Shown here: piece after piece, positions 36,113 through 46,404 of the stretch
Layout of the letters: each line of letters opens with the position of its first letter
Numbering within the stretch: the stretch's first letter is position 1
Assembly (NCBI RefSeq): GCF_947488715.1
Contig: NZ_CANLAG010000002.1
Coordinates: forward strand, 620,001-684,000
Direction of reading: 5' to 3'
From: an uncultured Tateyamaria sp.
GTDB lineage: Bacteria; Pseudomonadota; Alphaproteobacteria; Rhodobacterales; Rhodobacteraceae
DNA: 64,000 nt
The notes under the pieces: model-generated
Database searches by the model: none
The model's input: the letters and a program-made list of their open reading frames with translations, nothing else
Told to the model about the DNA's origin: nothing
Made by a program: the position numbers and the translations under genes

Positions 36113-37027
36113 ATGACAACATCTTCCAATGCGCCGACACTGCGTTCGATGACCGGCTTTGCCGCTGGAACCGGATCACTGGAGCCTTTCCGCTGGTCCT
36201 GGGACATTCGGAGTGTGAACGGCAAGGGGCTCGATCTGCGGTTGCGGCTGCCGGACTGGGTTGACGGCCTTGAGGCTGCGGTACGGCCACTGGTTGCGGC
36301 CCACGCTAAGCGGGGGAACATCACCCTATCGCTGCGGGTGACGCGCGATGATGCGGTGGCGGCGGTTGCCCTGAATGTACCGCAGATGAAGGCTGTTGTT
36401 GCCAGCATGTTGCAGATCGAGAGCGAGGCGATGGAGCGTGGCCTGTCGTTGGCCCCATCGCGTGCCAGTGACATCGCGCTGGTGCGCGGAGTTCTGGAGC
36501 AGGGCATGGCGCAAGATGATCCGGCACCGCTCAAGGCCGCGTTGTTGGCCGAGTTGCCCGCGCTGTTGACGGCCTTTGACGCGATGCGGCAGTCCGAAGG
36601 TGCTGCTCTCTTGGGCGTGTTGTCGAGCCAGCTCGAAACGGTGACGGCGCTGACGCAAGAAGCCGCTGCACTGGCCGAAGCGCGCAAGGACGACGTGGCC
36701 GAAGCATTGAAACGCAATCTGGCCCGCGTTCTGGACAACACCGACGGCGCAGACCCGGACCGGGTTGCGCAAGAATTGGCACTGTTGGCTGTCAAAGCGG
36801 ACGTGACCGAAGAAATCGACCGTCTGCACGCGCATGTCGCAGCCGCCCAAACGCTGTTAGACACCGCAGGCCCCGTGGGGCGCAAACTGGATTTCCTGAT
36901 GCAGGAGTTCAACCGCGAGGCCAACACGCTGTGTTCCAAGGCGCAAAACGCGGACCTGACGCGCGTCGGTCTTGAGTTGAAGGCGCTTATCGACCAGATG
37001 CGTGAACAAGTTCAAAACGTGGAATAA
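36113..37027 (+). CDS. yicC: YicC/YloC-family endoribonuclease
   Basis: A ~304-residue protein beginning near [13 protein letters not shown], the family N terminus, with [20 protein letters not shown] next and [20 protein letters not shown] at the C terminus. YicC-family proteins are cytoplasmic RNases linked to RNA turnover. The start may be GTG 36107 or ATG 36113; neither has a strong ribosome-binding site. It is followed by gmk five bases later, a conserved neighbour pair. Confidence 0.9.
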   Translation: MTTSSNAPTLRSMTGFAAGTGSLEPFRWSWDIRSVNGKGLDLRLRLPDWVDGLEAAVRPLVAAHAKRGNITLSLRVTRDDAVAAVALNVPQMKAVVASMLQIESEAMERGLSLAPSRASDIALVRGVLEQGMAQDDPAPLKAALLAELPALLTAFDAMRQSEGAALLGVLSSQLETVTALTQEAAALAEARKDDVAEALKRNLARVLDNTDGADPDRVAQELALLAVKADVTEEIDRLHAHVAAAQTLLDTAGPVGRKLDFLMQEFNREANTLCSKAQNADLTRVGLELKALIDQMREQVQNVE

Positions 37028-37032
37028 CGCCC

Positions 37033-37683
37033 ATGCCCGACACACAGTCCAGACGCGGATTGCTGATCATTCTCAGTTCCCCTTCGGGAGCAGGCAAGAG
37101 CACGTTGGCGGGCCGATTGCGCGCATGGGATCCTGAATTGGGTTTCTCGGTGTCCGCAACCACACGTGCGCCACGCCCCGGCGAAGTGGACGGCGAACAC
37201 TACCGGTTCATCGAAGAGGCTGATTTCAAGGCGCAGGTTGCGGCAGGTGATATGCTGGAACACGCGCATGTTTTCGGCAATTTCTATGGATCACCCAAGG
37301 GGCCGGTTCAGGCCGCCATTGATGCGGGGCGGGACGTGCTTTTTGACATTGATTGGCAGGGGGCGCAGCAAATCACAAACTCGGCGCTCGGCCAGCATAC
37401 GCTGTCGATCTTTATCTTGCCGCCATCGATTGCCGAATTGCGCCGCCGCCTTGAGGGCCGCGCGCAAGATGATGCCGAAACCATCACGCGACGCATGCAG
37501 AAAAGCTGGGACGAGATCAGCCACTGGGGCGGGTATGACTATGTCATCGTCAACGACGATCTGGACGAGACCGAGGCCCAGCTCAAGACCATCATCACCG
37601 CCACCCGTCTGCGCCGGTTGCAGCAACCGCAACTGACGGACCATGTGCGGGCTCTACAGGCCGAATTCGAGGAGGTGTCATGA
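37033..37683 (+). CDS. gmk: Guanylate kinase
   Basis: A 216-residue kinase converting GMP to GDP. The P-loop is [10 protein letters not shown] (residues about 14-23), followed by [19 protein letters not shown], which binds GMP, and [11 protein letters not shown]. Length is normal. It lies in a tight run of overlapping genes: the stop overlaps the next start (ATGA). Confidence 0.96.
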   Translation: MPDTQSRRGLLIILSSPSGAGKSTLAGRLRAWDPELGFSVSATTRAPRPGEVDGEHYRFIEEADFKAQVAAGDMLEHAHVFGNFYGSPKGPVQAAIDAGRDVLFDIDWQGAQQITNSALGQHTLSIFILPPSIAELRRRLEGRAQDDAETITRRMQKSWDEISHWGGYDYVIVNDDLDETEAQLKTIITATRLRRLQQPQLTDHVRALQAEFEEVS

Positions 37684-38207
37684 CACTTTACGCATTGGGC
37701 GAAGATCGCCCCGAGATCGCAGAAGACACGTGGGTGGCACCGGATGCGAACCTGATTGGCAAAGTGGTTCTGGAAGAGGCGGCATCCGTTTGGTTCGGCT
37801 GTACGATCCGCGCCGACCATGAGGAAATTCGCATTGGCCGTGGCACGAACGTGCAGGAAAACTGTGTCATGCACATTGATATGGGTTTCCCGTTGACTAT
37901 CGGTGCCGGGTGCACGATTGGGCACAAGGTGATGCTGCACGGCTGCACGATCGGCGAAAACAGCCTGATCGGGATGGGCGCCACGGTGTTGAACGGCGCG
38001 CGCATCGGCAAAAACTGTTTGATCGGGGCAGGGGCGTTGATCACTGAGGGCAAGGAAATCCCCGACGGATCACTCGTAATGGGCGTGCCGGGCAAGGTTG
38101 TACGTACGCTAGATGACGCCGCGATCCAGGGTTTGCGTGCCTCGGCGCTGCATTATCAGGAGAACATGCGCCGGTTTCGCGACACAATGGTCGAGGTGGT
38201 CGCCTGA
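37680..38207 (+). CDS. Gamma-class carbonic anhydrase family protein
   Basis: A 175-residue left-handed beta-helix protein with hexapeptide repeats ([40 protein letters not shown]). The three expected zinc histidines appear in CVMHIDMG and [11 protein letters not shown]. YrdA/CaiE-type homologues are often annotated as carbonic anhydrases, though many show little activity. It overlaps gmk and the next gene by a few bases. Confidence 0.9.
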   Translation: MTLYALGEDRPEIAEDTWVAPDANLIGKVVLEEAASVWFGCTIRADHEEIRIGRGTNVQENCVMHIDMGFPLTIGAGCTIGHKVMLHGCTIGENSLIGMGATVLNGARIGKNCLIGAGALITEGKEIPDGSLVMGVPGKVVRTLDDAAIQGLRASALHYQENMRRFRDTMVEVVA

Positions 38208-38530
38208 TGCCACATTGCGAACTCAGCTATTCCGACGATCTGGGTATTGATGCCAAAGCGATCCTGTCCGAAGTCGAGGCCTGTATCCTGCGCCATGACG
38301 ACGGTGCGGGCGAGACCAAGGGCCGAGCCTATCCGGCGCCAATTTTTCACCACTCGCATCTCAAGGCCTCTGTGGTATTGCTGTCAAAACCGCACCGTGG
38401 TGCGGCGTTTACGGCTGCGCTGCAACAGGACCTTGTTGCGCTGATCGCTGCGCATTTGCCTCCGAAATGCTGGCTGAGTGTCGACATCACATACAGCACG
38501 GCGACCTATCACACGGAATTTCTCGAATGA
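38207..38530 (+). CDS. 5-carboxymethyl-2-hydroxymuconate isomerase-like tautomerase
   Basis: A 107-residue protein whose N terminus [12 protein letters not shown] matches the CHMI (HpaF) family, where Pro1 after Met removal is the catalytic base. No homoprotocatechuate pathway gene is adjacent, so the substrate may differ. It overlaps the preceding gene (TGATG) and the following one (ATGA), making it part of the gmk-headed operon. Confidence 0.78.
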   Translation: MPHCELSYSDDLGIDAKAILSEVEACILRHDDGAGETKGRAYPAPIFHHSHLKASVVLLSKPHRGAAFTAALQQDLVALIAAHLPPKCWLSVDITYSTATYHTEFLE

Positions 38531-39714
38531 TCTCGAACAGCAAGGGGTCGATCATGCGCCCCGACCCGTTGCCAGACAGCGCATCGCGCCCGGTGGTGAC
38601 ACCTCTGAGCCCGTCGGTGGTCTATGCCTCCGACACGCCCGACATGCTGGACGCACAGTATGATGGCGACCTGCAGGGCTATACCTACAGCCGCGAAGGG
38701 CATCCAAATGCGGACGTCGTGGCGCAGGCCATTGACCGCATGGAGGGCGCGCCGCACATGGGTGTGGTCACGGCCAGCGGCATGGCTGCCGTGTCCGCCG
38801 TTTTGTTGGGGCTGACGCAGGCCGGAGATCACGTCATCGGGGGCAATCAGCTTTATGGCCGGTCGCTGCGCATGATGGCCGAAGACTTGCCACGCCTGGG
38901 CATCGAAACATCCATGGTTGATCCCGGTGACGTGGACGCAGTGCGCGCCGAAATCCGACCCAGCACCAAGATGATCCTTGTCGAAGTCGTGTCGAACCCG
39001 ACCTTGCGGGTTGCAGATATCCTTGGCCTGTCCGCACTGGCGCGCGAAACGGGGGTGCTGCTGGTCGTCGACAACACCTTTACCACGCCGCGCGCGTTTC
39101 GGGCCTTTGATCACGGCGCTGATATCGTCATCCACTCTGTTACCAAACTTTTGGCGGGCCATTCCGACGTCATGTTGGGCTATGTCGCGGCCAAGGATCA
39201 GGCACTGAATGATCGGTTGCGGGTGTTTACGGTGACGGCCGGCATGACACCCAGCCCCTTTGACTGCTGGTTGGCAGAGCGTGGCATGCTTAGCTTTCCG
39301 CTTCGCTTTGACCGGGCACAGTCAACGGCCGCAACACTGGCCGATCATCTGGCGGGTCTGCCGGGCGTCAAGCGGGTGCTTTACCCTGCGCGCCACGACC
39401 ATCCGGACCACGATCAGGCAGCAGTTCTGCTCAAGGGGCAGTATTGCAACATGGTCAGCTTTGAGATTGATGGCGACCGCGATGCGGCCAATGCCTTTGC
39501 GCGCGCGGCACAGGGTTTGAATTTCGCACCGACCCTCGGTGATGTTGGCACCACCATTTCGCACCCCGCGTCGTCATCGCACCGTGCATTGACCGCTGAA
39601 CGCCGCGCAGAGCTGGGCATGACCGAGGGGTTTTTCCGTATCTCGGTCGGTTTGGAAGATCCCAAAGCCCTATGCGATGTGTTCACCGAAGCGGTCCAGG
39701 CCGCCATAGGCTGA
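38527..39714 (+). CDS. Cys/Met-metabolism PLP-dependent enzyme (trans-sulfuration family)
   Basis: A ~395-residue enzyme of the cystathionine gamma-synthase/beta-lyase/methionine gamma-lyase family. YTYSREGHPNADVVAQAIDR and TASGMAAVSAVLLG surround the phosphate site, and the PLP lysine is in HSVTKLLAGHSDVMLG. Bond specificity cannot be read. The ATG at 38527 overlaps the previous stop; a longer in-frame start at 38467 lies inside that gene. It precedes phoR by 14 bp. Confidence 0.88.
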   Translation: MISNSKGSIMRPDPLPDSASRPVVTPLSPSVVYASDTPDMLDAQYDGDLQGYTYSREGHPNADVVAQAIDRMEGAPHMGVVTASGMAAVSAVLLGLTQAGDHVIGGNQLYGRSLRMMAEDLPRLGIETSMVDPGDVDAVRAEIRPSTKMILVEVVSNPTLRVADILGLSALARETGVLLVVDNTFTTPRAFRAFDHGADIVIHSVTKLLAGHSDVMLGYVAAKDQALNDRLRVFTVTAGMTPSPFDCWLAERGMLSFPLRFDRAQSTAATLADHLAGLPGVKRVLYPARHDHPDHDQAAVLLKGQYCNMVSFEIDGDRDAANAFARAAQGLNFAPTLGDVGTTISHPASSSHRALTAERRAELGMTEGFFRISVGLEDPKALCDVFTEAVQAAIG

Positions 39715-39728
39715 TCGGGGCCGGATGA

Positions 39729-40802
39729 ATGCAGGACGACGTGTTGAACAGCATTCTGGCCGCTGTGCCGCAACCGGCGCTGGCCATCGACAACAGCGAG
39801 CGGATCGCGGCGGCAAACGACGCAGCACTGGCCCTGATTGGTCAGCACGTGCTGGGCCGCAACTACGTGACCATGTTGCGCCAACCCGCCCTGTTGGACA
39901 CGGTTGAGGCGACGCTGGTCGACGGAAAGGCAGGCACAACGCGGTATCTGGCAAATGACGGCGCACAGGACACGACATTCCGTGTGAGTTGTCGGCCCGT
40001 CCTTGGATTGGGGCGTGATGGGGCAGGGGTCGCATTGCTGGTGTTCGAAGACATGACCCATCTCGAGCAAGCCAGCCAGATGCGACGTGATTTTGTGGCA
40101 AATGTCAGCCACGAATTGCGCACACCGTTGACCGCCTTGATGGGGTTCATCGAAACCCTGCGCGGACCTGCACGCAACGACCCCGAAGCCTCCGGGCGGT
40201 TTCTGGACATCATGCAGGACGAAGCCGAACGCATGAACCGGTTGGTGGGCGATTTGATGTCGCTCAACCGCGTTGAAGGCGACGAGCGTGTGCGTCCGAC
40301 CGAGACAGTGGTTCTTGGGGATGTCCTTGATTCCACATTGCGCACCATGCGCCCGCTTGCCAGCGAGGCCGGTGTCGAATTGGAGCCGGACTTTCACGAT
40401 GTTCACGCGGTCATGAACGGGGACGGTGATCAGCTCAAGCAGGTCTTTACCAACCTCATCGAAAACGCCATCAAATACGGTGGCGCAGGTGGCAAGGTCA
40501 CGGTGCGTATGGTTCTGAACCCGCGCGAAGCGGCACTGCGTGCGCCGGGCGTTCGCGTGCAGATCATTGACTATGGCCCTGGCATCGACCCAGTCCACCT
40601 GCCGCGCATCACCGAGCGGTTCTACCGCGCCGACGATCACCGTAGCCGCGCGCTGGGTGGAACGGGTCTGGGGCTGGCGATTGTCAAACACATCATCAAC
40701 CGGCACCGTGGTCGGTTGCGGGTGGAAAGCGTGCTGGGCGAGGGCGCAACCTTTACCATCATTCTGCCGGTACGGGATTATTCGGGACCGCAATCCGACT
40801 AA
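39729..40802 (+). CDS. phoR: Phosphate-regulon sensor histidine kinase PhoR, apparently soluble
   Basis: A 357-residue kinase: an N-terminal PAS domain (AIDNSERIAAANDAALALIG), the phospho-acceptor His in FVANVSHELRTPLTALMGFI, N box VFTNLIENAIKYGG, and GGTGLGLAIVKHII. No hydrophobic membrane segment is visible, although PhoR of enteric bacteria and Caulobacter has one. It would phosphorylate PhoB under phosphate limitation, gated by PstSCAB-PhoU. It lies directly before the pho box and pstS, and phoB is at the far end of the cluster. Confidence 0.88.
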   Translation: MQDDVLNSILAAVPQPALAIDNSERIAAANDAALALIGQHVLGRNYVTMLRQPALLDTVEATLVDGKAGTTRYLANDGAQDTTFRVSCRPVLGLGRDGAGVALLVFEDMTHLEQASQMRRDFVANVSHELRTPLTALMGFIETLRGPARNDPEASGRFLDIMQDEAERMNRLVGDLMSLNRVEGDERVRPTETVVLGDVLDSTLRTMRPLASEAGVELEPDFHDVHAVMNGDGDQLKQVFTNLIENAIKYGGAGGKVTVRMVLNPREAALRAPGVRVQIIDYGPGIDPVHLPRITERFYRADDHRSRALGGTGLGLAIVKHIINRHRGRLRVESVLGEGATFTIILPVRDYSGPQSD

Positions 40803-40810
40803 TTCTGGCG

Positions 40811-40839
40811 GTGTCATAAAACCGTTACACAACTGTCAC
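40811..40839 (+). promoter_or_regulatory. Pho box upstream of pstS
   Basis: Three seven-base units at exact 11-bp intervals, GTGTCAT (40811), CCGTTAC (40822) and CTGTCAC (40833), are separated by AT-rich tetramers (AAAA between units one and two). This is the PhoB-binding arrangement. It lies about 80 bases before the pstS start, suitable for activating the pst operon. Confidence 0.8.
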
Positions 40840-40921
40840 AAAAGCATAGCGAGGTCTGCCTAAACGGGCGGCAAGGTCCTCATGGGGGGGATCACCAAAT
40901 ATGTACAGACAGGAGACATTC

Positions 40922-41962
40922 ATGTCCTTTGTGAAACTCACCACATCGGCGCTGGCCATCTCGGCCGTTGCTGCAACTGCCGCTGTGGCGCGCGACCAGG
41001 TCCAAGTTGCCGGTTCGTCCACCGTTCTGCCTTACGCCTCCATCGTGGCCGAAGCCTTTGGCGAAAACTTTGACTTTCCCGCGCCTGTTGTCGAATCGGG
41101 CGGTTCCTCCTCGGGCCTCAAGCGTTTCTGCGAAGGCGTCGGCGAGAACACGATCGACGTTGCCAACGCATCGCGCAAAATCCGCGACAAGGAAATCAAG
41201 GCCTGTGCCGAAGCTGGTGTGACCGACATCATCGAAGTGCGCATCGGCTATGACGGCATCGTTTTTGCCAGCCAGATCGACGGCCCGGCCTACACCGCGT
41301 TCCAGCCGTCCGACATCTTCAACGCTCTGGGGTCCAAGGTTCTTGTGGACGGCGAAATTGTCGACAACCCGCACCAGCAATGGGCCGATTTCAACGGTGA
41401 CTTGCCCGCCACGGACATCGTCGCATTTATCCCCGGCACCAAGCACGGCACACGCGAAGTGTTCGAAGACAAGGTGCTGCTGGAAGGCTGCGAAGCAACC
41501 GGCGCAATGGAAGCGATGATCGCCTCCGGCATGTCCGAAGATGACGCCGAAGATACCTGCATCGACGTACGCCAGGACGGCAAATCGGTCGACATCGACG
41601 GCGACTACACCGAGACACTGGCGCGCATCGACGCCAACCTCAACGGCATCGGCATCTTTGGTCTGGCGTTCTACGAGAACAACACAGACAAGCTGAAGGT
41701 CGCGACCATGGGCGGTGTTGCCCCATCGACTGAAACCATCTCGACCGGTGAATACCCCGTGTCGCGTCCGCTGTTCTTCTACGTCAAGAAAGCGCACATC
41801 GGCGTGATCCCAGGCCTGAAAGAATACGCTTCGTTCTTTGTCGCCGACGAGATTGCCGGTTCTGACGGCCCTCTGGCGCAATACGGTCTGGTGTCTGACC
41901 CCGAACTGTCGGCCACTCAGGACGCCGTGGCAAACGAAGCCACAATGGGCGGCGGCAGCTAA
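40922..41962 (+). CDS. pstS: Periplasmic phosphate-binding protein PstS
   Basis: A 346-residue secreted protein with a signal peptide (ALAISAVAATAAVA) and the phosphate-site motifs VAGSSTVLPYASIVAEAF, ESGGSSSGLKRFCEG and a GTKHGTREVF segment. It captures phosphate for PstCAB. AGGAG lies nine bases before the ATG at 40922, which decides it over the ATG at 40901. A strong terminator-like hairpin follows the stop before pstC. Cysteines near the C-terminal half may form a disulfide. Confidence 0.95.
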   Translation: MSFVKLTTSALAISAVAATAAVARDQVQVAGSSTVLPYASIVAEAFGENFDFPAPVVESGGSSSGLKRFCEGVGENTIDVANASRKIRDKEIKACAEAGVTDIIEVRIGYDGIVFASQIDGPAYTAFQPSDIFNALGSKVLVDGEIVDNPHQQWADFNGDLPATDIVAFIPGTKHGTREVFEDKVLLEGCEATGAMEAMIASGMSEDDAEDTCIDVRQDGKSVDIDGDYTETLARIDANLNGIGIFGLAFYENNTDKLKVATMGGVAPSTETISTGEYPVSRPLFFYVKKAHIGVIPGLKEYASFFVADEIAGSDGPLAQYGLVSDPELSATQDAVANEATMGGGS

Positions 41963-41981
41963 GCCACGCTATCTAATACCG

Positions 41982-42011
41982 GGGGCGGCGTTCGCGCGCC
42001 GCTCCTTTTTT
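41982..42011 (+). terminator. Intrinsic terminator/attenuator between pstS and pstC
   Basis: GGGGCGGCG (41982-41990) and CGCCGCTCC (41997-42005) pair over 9 bp with one G-T around TTCGCG, followed by six T (42006-42011). Partial read-through here would give more PstS than membrane components. Confidence 0.82.
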
Positions 42012-42073
42012 CTGCCTTTAGCCTGCGTCCTGCTGCGGGCGCTGCCAAACAAACCACCATTCTCGGAGCTGCC

Positions 42074-43546
42074 ATGTCACTGTCCTGGCTCATCCTCGTC
42101 GTTCTTGCCATTGCGGCCATGGGGTATGTGATGGGGCGCGCACGCGCGCTCAAGAGTGCAGGCGGCGACAGCCGTGCGCTGCACTCGTTGCCGGTCTACT
42201 ATGGGACGAACGTCGCGATGTGGGCCATTGTGCCGGCCTTTGCCGTGCTGCTGGTCTGGCTGCTGGCGCAACCGATCTTTGTAAACTCGCGCGTTCTGGC
42301 ATCGCTCTCGGACATCACCGTCGCCGACGGAAGCTCGATGGGCCTCGTGATGAGCGATGTGCGCAGGGTGGCCGATGGCCTCGACGTCGCGGTCCAGCAA
42401 GGCGCGATGACCGTCGACGCTGCGCGGACACTGACGACCGAGGATACTGACATTCGCGAATTGTTGGGCGGTGTCGGCGTAGCACTGGGGTCGAGCGTCA
42501 GCCCGGATGTGCTGCGCGGCGCGCAAACATATCGGCAATTGACGGGCATTGGGTCCGTTGTGATGACTGCGCTGGTGCTGATCATCGCGCTGGGTGGCGC
42601 GGCATTTGCCTATGCCCGATCCGATGCTGATTTCCGCGCCCGCAACGTCGTTGAAAAAGGCATTCTGGTGTTGCTGGTCAGCGCGGCCTCCATTGCGGTT
42701 CTGACCACCATCGGCATCCTGTTCGCGCTCTTGTTCAACACGATTGAATTTTTCCGGCTTTATCCGGCGGCTGACTTTTTCTTTGGGACCAAATGGGCGC
42801 CCAGCTTTTCAGGGCGCGGTGGCGCCTCCGACCTTGGCGTACTGCCACTGTTGTGGGGGACGTTCTATATCTCGTTCATCGCATTGCTGGTGGCCGTGCC
42901 GGTGGGCCTGTTTTCGGCGATCTACCTGTCGGAATATGCCAGCCCGCGGGTGCGCAGCATCGCCAAACCGTTGATCGAAATCCTCGCCGGTATCCCGACA
43001 ATCGTCTACGGTCTGTTCGCGCTGCTGACAGTTGGGCCGATCTTGGTGTCGATGTTCGGAAAGGACACATTGGGCTGGATGTCGGGCGGCACCGCTGTCA
43101 TGACGGCGGGCCTCGTTATGGGGATTATGCTGATCCCCTTTGTCAGCTCCTTGTCGGATGACATTATCAACGCAGTGCCACAGGCGATGCGCGACGGGTC
43201 TTACGGGCTGGGTGCAACGCAATCCGAAACAATCCGCCAGGTGATCCTGCCTGCGGCTTTGCCGGGTATCGTGGGTGCGATCCTGCTGGCGGCAAGCCGC
43301 GCCATCGGCGAAACGATGATCGTGGTGCTGGGGGCAGGGGCCGCGGCACGGCTGAGCCTGAACCCTTTTGAAGCGATGACAACGATCACCGCCAAGATCG
43401 TGAGCCAATTGACAGGTGATGCGGACTTTGCCTCGCCAGAGGCGCTGGTGGCATTTGCCCTCGGCATGACGCTGTTTGTCCTGACGCTGGGGCTGAACAT
43501 CTTTGCGCTCTACATCGTGCGCAAATATCGGGAGCAATACGACTGA
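42074..43546 (+). CDS. pstC: Phosphate ABC transporter permease PstC
   Basis: A 490-residue inner-membrane protein, longer than enteric PstC (~320) because of an N-terminal extension of ~200 residues with two or three membrane segments and a periplasmic loop. The conserved core shows GLFSAIYLSEYASPRVRSIA, LIEILAGIPTIVYGLFALL and the EAA-type loop DGSYGLGATQSETIRQVILP. Long PstC forms are usual in Alphaproteobacteria. Its stop overlaps pstA (TGATG). Confidence 0.93.
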   Translation: MSLSWLILVVLAIAAMGYVMGRARALKSAGGDSRALHSLPVYYGTNVAMWAIVPAFAVLLVWLLAQPIFVNSRVLASLSDITVADGSSMGLVMSDVRRVADGLDVAVQQGAMTVDAARTLTTEDTDIRELLGGVGVALGSSVSPDVLRGAQTYRQLTGIGSVVMTALVLIIALGGAAFAYARSDADFRARNVVEKGILVLLVSAASIAVLTTIGILFALLFNTIEFFRLYPAADFFFGTKWAPSFSGRGGASDLGVLPLLWGTFYISFIALLVAVPVGLFSAIYLSEYASPRVRSIAKPLIEILAGIPTIVYGLFALLTVGPILVSMFGKDTLGWMSGGTAVMTAGLVMGIMLIPFVSSLSDDIINAVPQAMRDGSYGLGATQSETIRQVILPAALPGIVGAILLAASRAIGETMIVVLGAGAAARLSLNPFEAMTTITAKIVSQLTGDADFASPEALVAFALGMTLFVLTLGLNIFALYIVRKYREQYD

Positions 43547-44871
43547 TGACCGACGCAAGTATGAATGATGCCGCGTTGCCCAAATCGGGCCTGTCGGTGA
43601 CCGACGCTCGCACGCGCAAGCGCAACGCGGCAGAGAAACGGTTTCGCGCCTATGGCATTGCTGCCATCAGTGTTGGGCTGTTGTTCCTGTTGTTCCTGTT
43701 CGGATCCATCCTGAAGTCCGGTATTCCAGCGTTCACACAGACGGTTGTGGATGTGGAATTCACCATGACCCAAGAGGCGGTGGACGAGGCCGAGAGCAAG
43801 ATGCTCAAGACCAAGGCCTATGAAAACTACTTTATCGCGGCCCTCGAGGCGCAATTGGCAGAGCGTGGGATGGACGTGGCCTTTGACGCCAAAGCCATCC
43901 AGCGGATTGTCGGCAAAACTGGCGGTACAATCCGGTCGCATTTTCAGGACAACCCCGATGCCATCGGGCAACCGGTTTCGTTTGAACTGGCGGCGTCCTC
44001 GCGGGTTGACGGATACTTTAACGGGCGTGTCACGCGTGAGACTCTGGTGGACAGCCGCTTTTTGCAACTGTCGGACCTTGATCTGGTCGATGCGCTGGCA
44101 GAGGCGGGGATCATCCACGGCGCTTTCAACTGGAATTTCATCACCGGCAAGGATTCCGGCGTGGACAATCCCGGCGGTGCGGGCCTCGGGGCCTCGGTGA
44201 TCGGGTCGTTCTTTATGATGCTGGTGGTGCTGTTCCTGTCGCTGCCAATTGGCGTGGCGGCATCCATCTACCTCGAAGAGTTTGCGCCCAAGAACCGGTT
44301 CACCGACTTGATCGAGGTGAACATCTCGAACCTGGCCGCTGTCCCGTCCATCGTGTTTGGTATTCTGGGCCTCGCTGTGTTCATCCAATTCGCAGGGCTG
44401 CCACAGTCCGCGCCGCTGGTAGGTGGTCTGGTGCTGACGTTGATGACATTGCCCACGATCATTATTTCGACCCGCGCGTCACTGGCCGCTGTTCCGCCAT
44501 CGATCCGTGATGCGGCACTGGGGGTAGGGGCATCCAAGATGCAGTCGGTGTTCCACCATGTGCTGCCTCTGGCGATGCCCGGCATCCTGACCGGCACCAT
44601 CATCGGCCTGGCGCAGGCACTCGGGGAAACCGCACCGCTGCTCTTGATCGGTATGGTCGGATTTGTCGCGCGCGAATACCCCGATGGATTTATGGCAGGG
44701 TTTACAGATGCGAACTCTGCCATGCCCGCGCAAATCTACACTTGGGCCAGCCGCGCCGATCCGGGCTTTTATGAAAAGGCATGGGGTGGCATCATCATCT
44801 TGCTGCTCTTCCTGATTACGATGAACACCATCGCCGTGATCCTGCGGCGCCGCTTTGAACGCCGCTGGTAA
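43546..44871 (+). CDS. pstA: Phosphate ABC transporter permease PstA
   Basis: A 441-residue permease, also with a long N-terminal region (DUF3333-like, residues ~40-210) between the first membrane helix and the transporter core. The core contains [38 protein letters not shown] and the EAA loop [20 protein letters not shown]. It pairs with PstC to form the channel. The extension is characteristic of alphaproteobacterial PstA. Confidence 0.93.
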   Translation: MTDASMNDAALPKSGLSVTDARTRKRNAAEKRFRAYGIAAISVGLLFLLFLFGSILKSGIPAFTQTVVDVEFTMTQEAVDEAESKMLKTKAYENYFIAALEAQLAERGMDVAFDAKAIQRIVGKTGGTIRSHFQDNPDAIGQPVSFELAASSRVDGYFNGRVTRETLVDSRFLQLSDLDLVDALAEAGIIHGAFNWNFITGKDSGVDNPGGAGLGASVIGSFFMMLVVLFLSLPIGVAASIYLEEFAPKNRFTDLIEVNISNLAAVPSIVFGILGLAVFIQFAGLPQSAPLVGGLVLTLMTLPTIIISTRASLAAVPPSIRDAALGVGASKMQSVFHHVLPLAMPGILTGTIIGLAQALGETAPLLLIGMVGFVAREYPDGFMAGFTDANSAMPAQIYTWASRADPGFYEKAWGGIIILLLFLITMNTIAVILRRRFERRW

Positions 44872-44881
44872 GGGGGCTGCC

Positions 44882-45679
44882 ATGAACGACATGAGAATTG
44901 TGGAGAGAGACGTGGAAACCAATGACGTCAAAATCGCAGCCAAGGACGTGCAGGTCCATTATGGCGACACGCATGCGATAAAGGATGTCAGCGTCGACAT
45001 CGAAGACAAAACCGTGACCGCATTTATTGGTCCATCAGGATGCGGAAAGTCGACTTTTCTGCGTTGTATCAACCGGATGAATGACACAATTGATGTGTGT
45101 CGTGTGACCGGTGACATCCGGATTGACGACCAGGACATCTATGATCCCAAGGTCGACCCGGTGCAATTGCGTGCCAAGGTCGGCATGGTGTTTCAAAAAC
45201 CGAACCCGTTTCCAAAGTCGATCTATGACAACGTCGCTTACGGTCCGCGCATTCACGGTCTGGCCAAGAACAAGTCAGACCTTGATGACATCGTCGAAAG
45301 ATCACTGCGGCGCGGCGCCATTTGGGAAGAGGTCAAGGACCGCTTGCATGCGCCCGGCACCGGCCTGTCGGGTGGTCAGCAACAACGCTTGTGCATTGCA
45401 CGCGCCGTGGCCACGGAGCCCGAGGTGCTGCTGATGGACGAACCGTGTTCCGCGTTAGACCCCATTGCCACCGCCCAGGTCGAGGAATTGATCGACGAAC
45501 TGCGCGAGAATTACAGCGTGGTGATCGTCACGCACTCTATGCAGCAGGCCGCGCGGGTCAGCCAGAAAACAGCGTTTTTCCACCTCGGCAATCTCGTCGA
45601 ATACGGTGAAACCGGACAGATTTTCACCAACCCAACCGATCCACGCACTGAAAGCTACATCACTGGCCGCATCGGCTAA
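44882..45679 (+). CDS. pstB: Phosphate ABC transporter ATP-binding protein PstB
   Basis: A 265-residue ATPase: Walker [10 protein letters not shown], signature [14 protein letters not shown], Walker [33 protein letters not shown] is the A-loop region. The ATG at 44882, with a G-rich ribosome-binding site just upstream, is chosen over the ATG at 44855 inside pstA. It powers PstCA and takes part in phosphate signalling with PhoU. Confidence 0.95.
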   Translation: MNDMRIVERDVETNDVKIAAKDVQVHYGDTHAIKDVSVDIEDKTVTAFIGPSGCGKSTFLRCINRMNDTIDVCRVTGDIRIDDQDIYDPKVDPVQLRAKVGMVFQKPNPFPKSIYDNVAYGPRIHGLAKNKSDLDDIVERSLRRGAIWEEVKDRLHAPGTGLSGGQQQRLCIARAVATEPEVLLMDEPCSALDPIATAQVEELIDELRENYSVVIVTHSMQQAARVSQKTAFFHLGNLVEYGETGQIFTNPTDPRTESYITGRIG

Positions 45680-45690
45680 GGAGCAGACCC

Positions 45691-46392
45691 ATGCAAGACC
45701 AACACATTGCCTCGGCCTTTGACCGGGACCTAGAAGCGATCCAGGCGCAGATCATGAAAATGGGTGGTCTGGTCGAGAATGCGATCCTCGAGGCCGCAAT
45801 CAGCCTTGAGACCCGCGATGAGGAACGTGCTGAACTTGTCCGCAAGGGCGACAAGGCCATCGACGCACTAGAAGAAATGATCAACGAAGAGGCAGCACGC
45901 GTGATCGCCTTACGTGCGCCAACTGCGATTGATTTGCGGCTGGTCTTGTCGGTCATCAAGGTGAGCGCCAACCTCGAACGCATTGGAGATTATGCGAAAA
46001 ACCTGGCCAAGCGCACCAGCGTTCTGTCCCAAATGGCGCCCGTGAACGACAGCGCAGGCGCGCTGCGTCGCATGGCCAAAGAGGTCGAGCGGATGTTGAA
46101 GGACGCGCTGGATGCCTACATCGCGCGTGACGCCGAGCTGGCACAGGATGTGATCGACCGGGACGCCGAAGTCGACCAGATGTACAACGCGCTGTTCCGC
46201 GAGTTCCTGACCTTTATGATGGAAGATCCGCGTAACATCACCGCGTGTATGCACCTGCATTTCATCGCCAAGAACATCGAACGCATGGGTGATCACGTCA
46301 CGTCCATAGCCGAACAGGTTGTGTACCTCGTGACCGGCGCGACGCCGGATGAAACACGCCAAAAGGCAGACAAGACGTCACTGCAAGCCTGA
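45691..46392 (+). CDS. phoU: Phosphate-signalling regulator PhoU
   Basis: A 233-residue all-helical protein made of two similar three-helix bundles. The metal-binding/signature residues lie in LERIGDYAKNLAKR (first half) and IERMGDHVTSIAEQVVY (second half). It inhibits PhoR when phosphate is plentiful. It is 11 bp after pstB and 12 bp before phoB. Confidence 0.95.
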   Translation: MQDQHIASAFDRDLEAIQAQIMKMGGLVENAILEAAISLETRDEERAELVRKGDKAIDALEEMINEEAARVIALRAPTAIDLRLVLSVIKVSANLERIGDYAKNLAKRTSVLSQMAPVNDSAGALRRMAKEVERMLKDALDAYIARDAELAQDVIDRDAEVDQMYNALFREFLTFMMEDPRNITACMHLHFIAKNIERMGDHVTSIAEQVVYLVTGATPDETRQKADKTSLQA

Positions 46393-46404
46393 GGAGACTG
46401 CATC

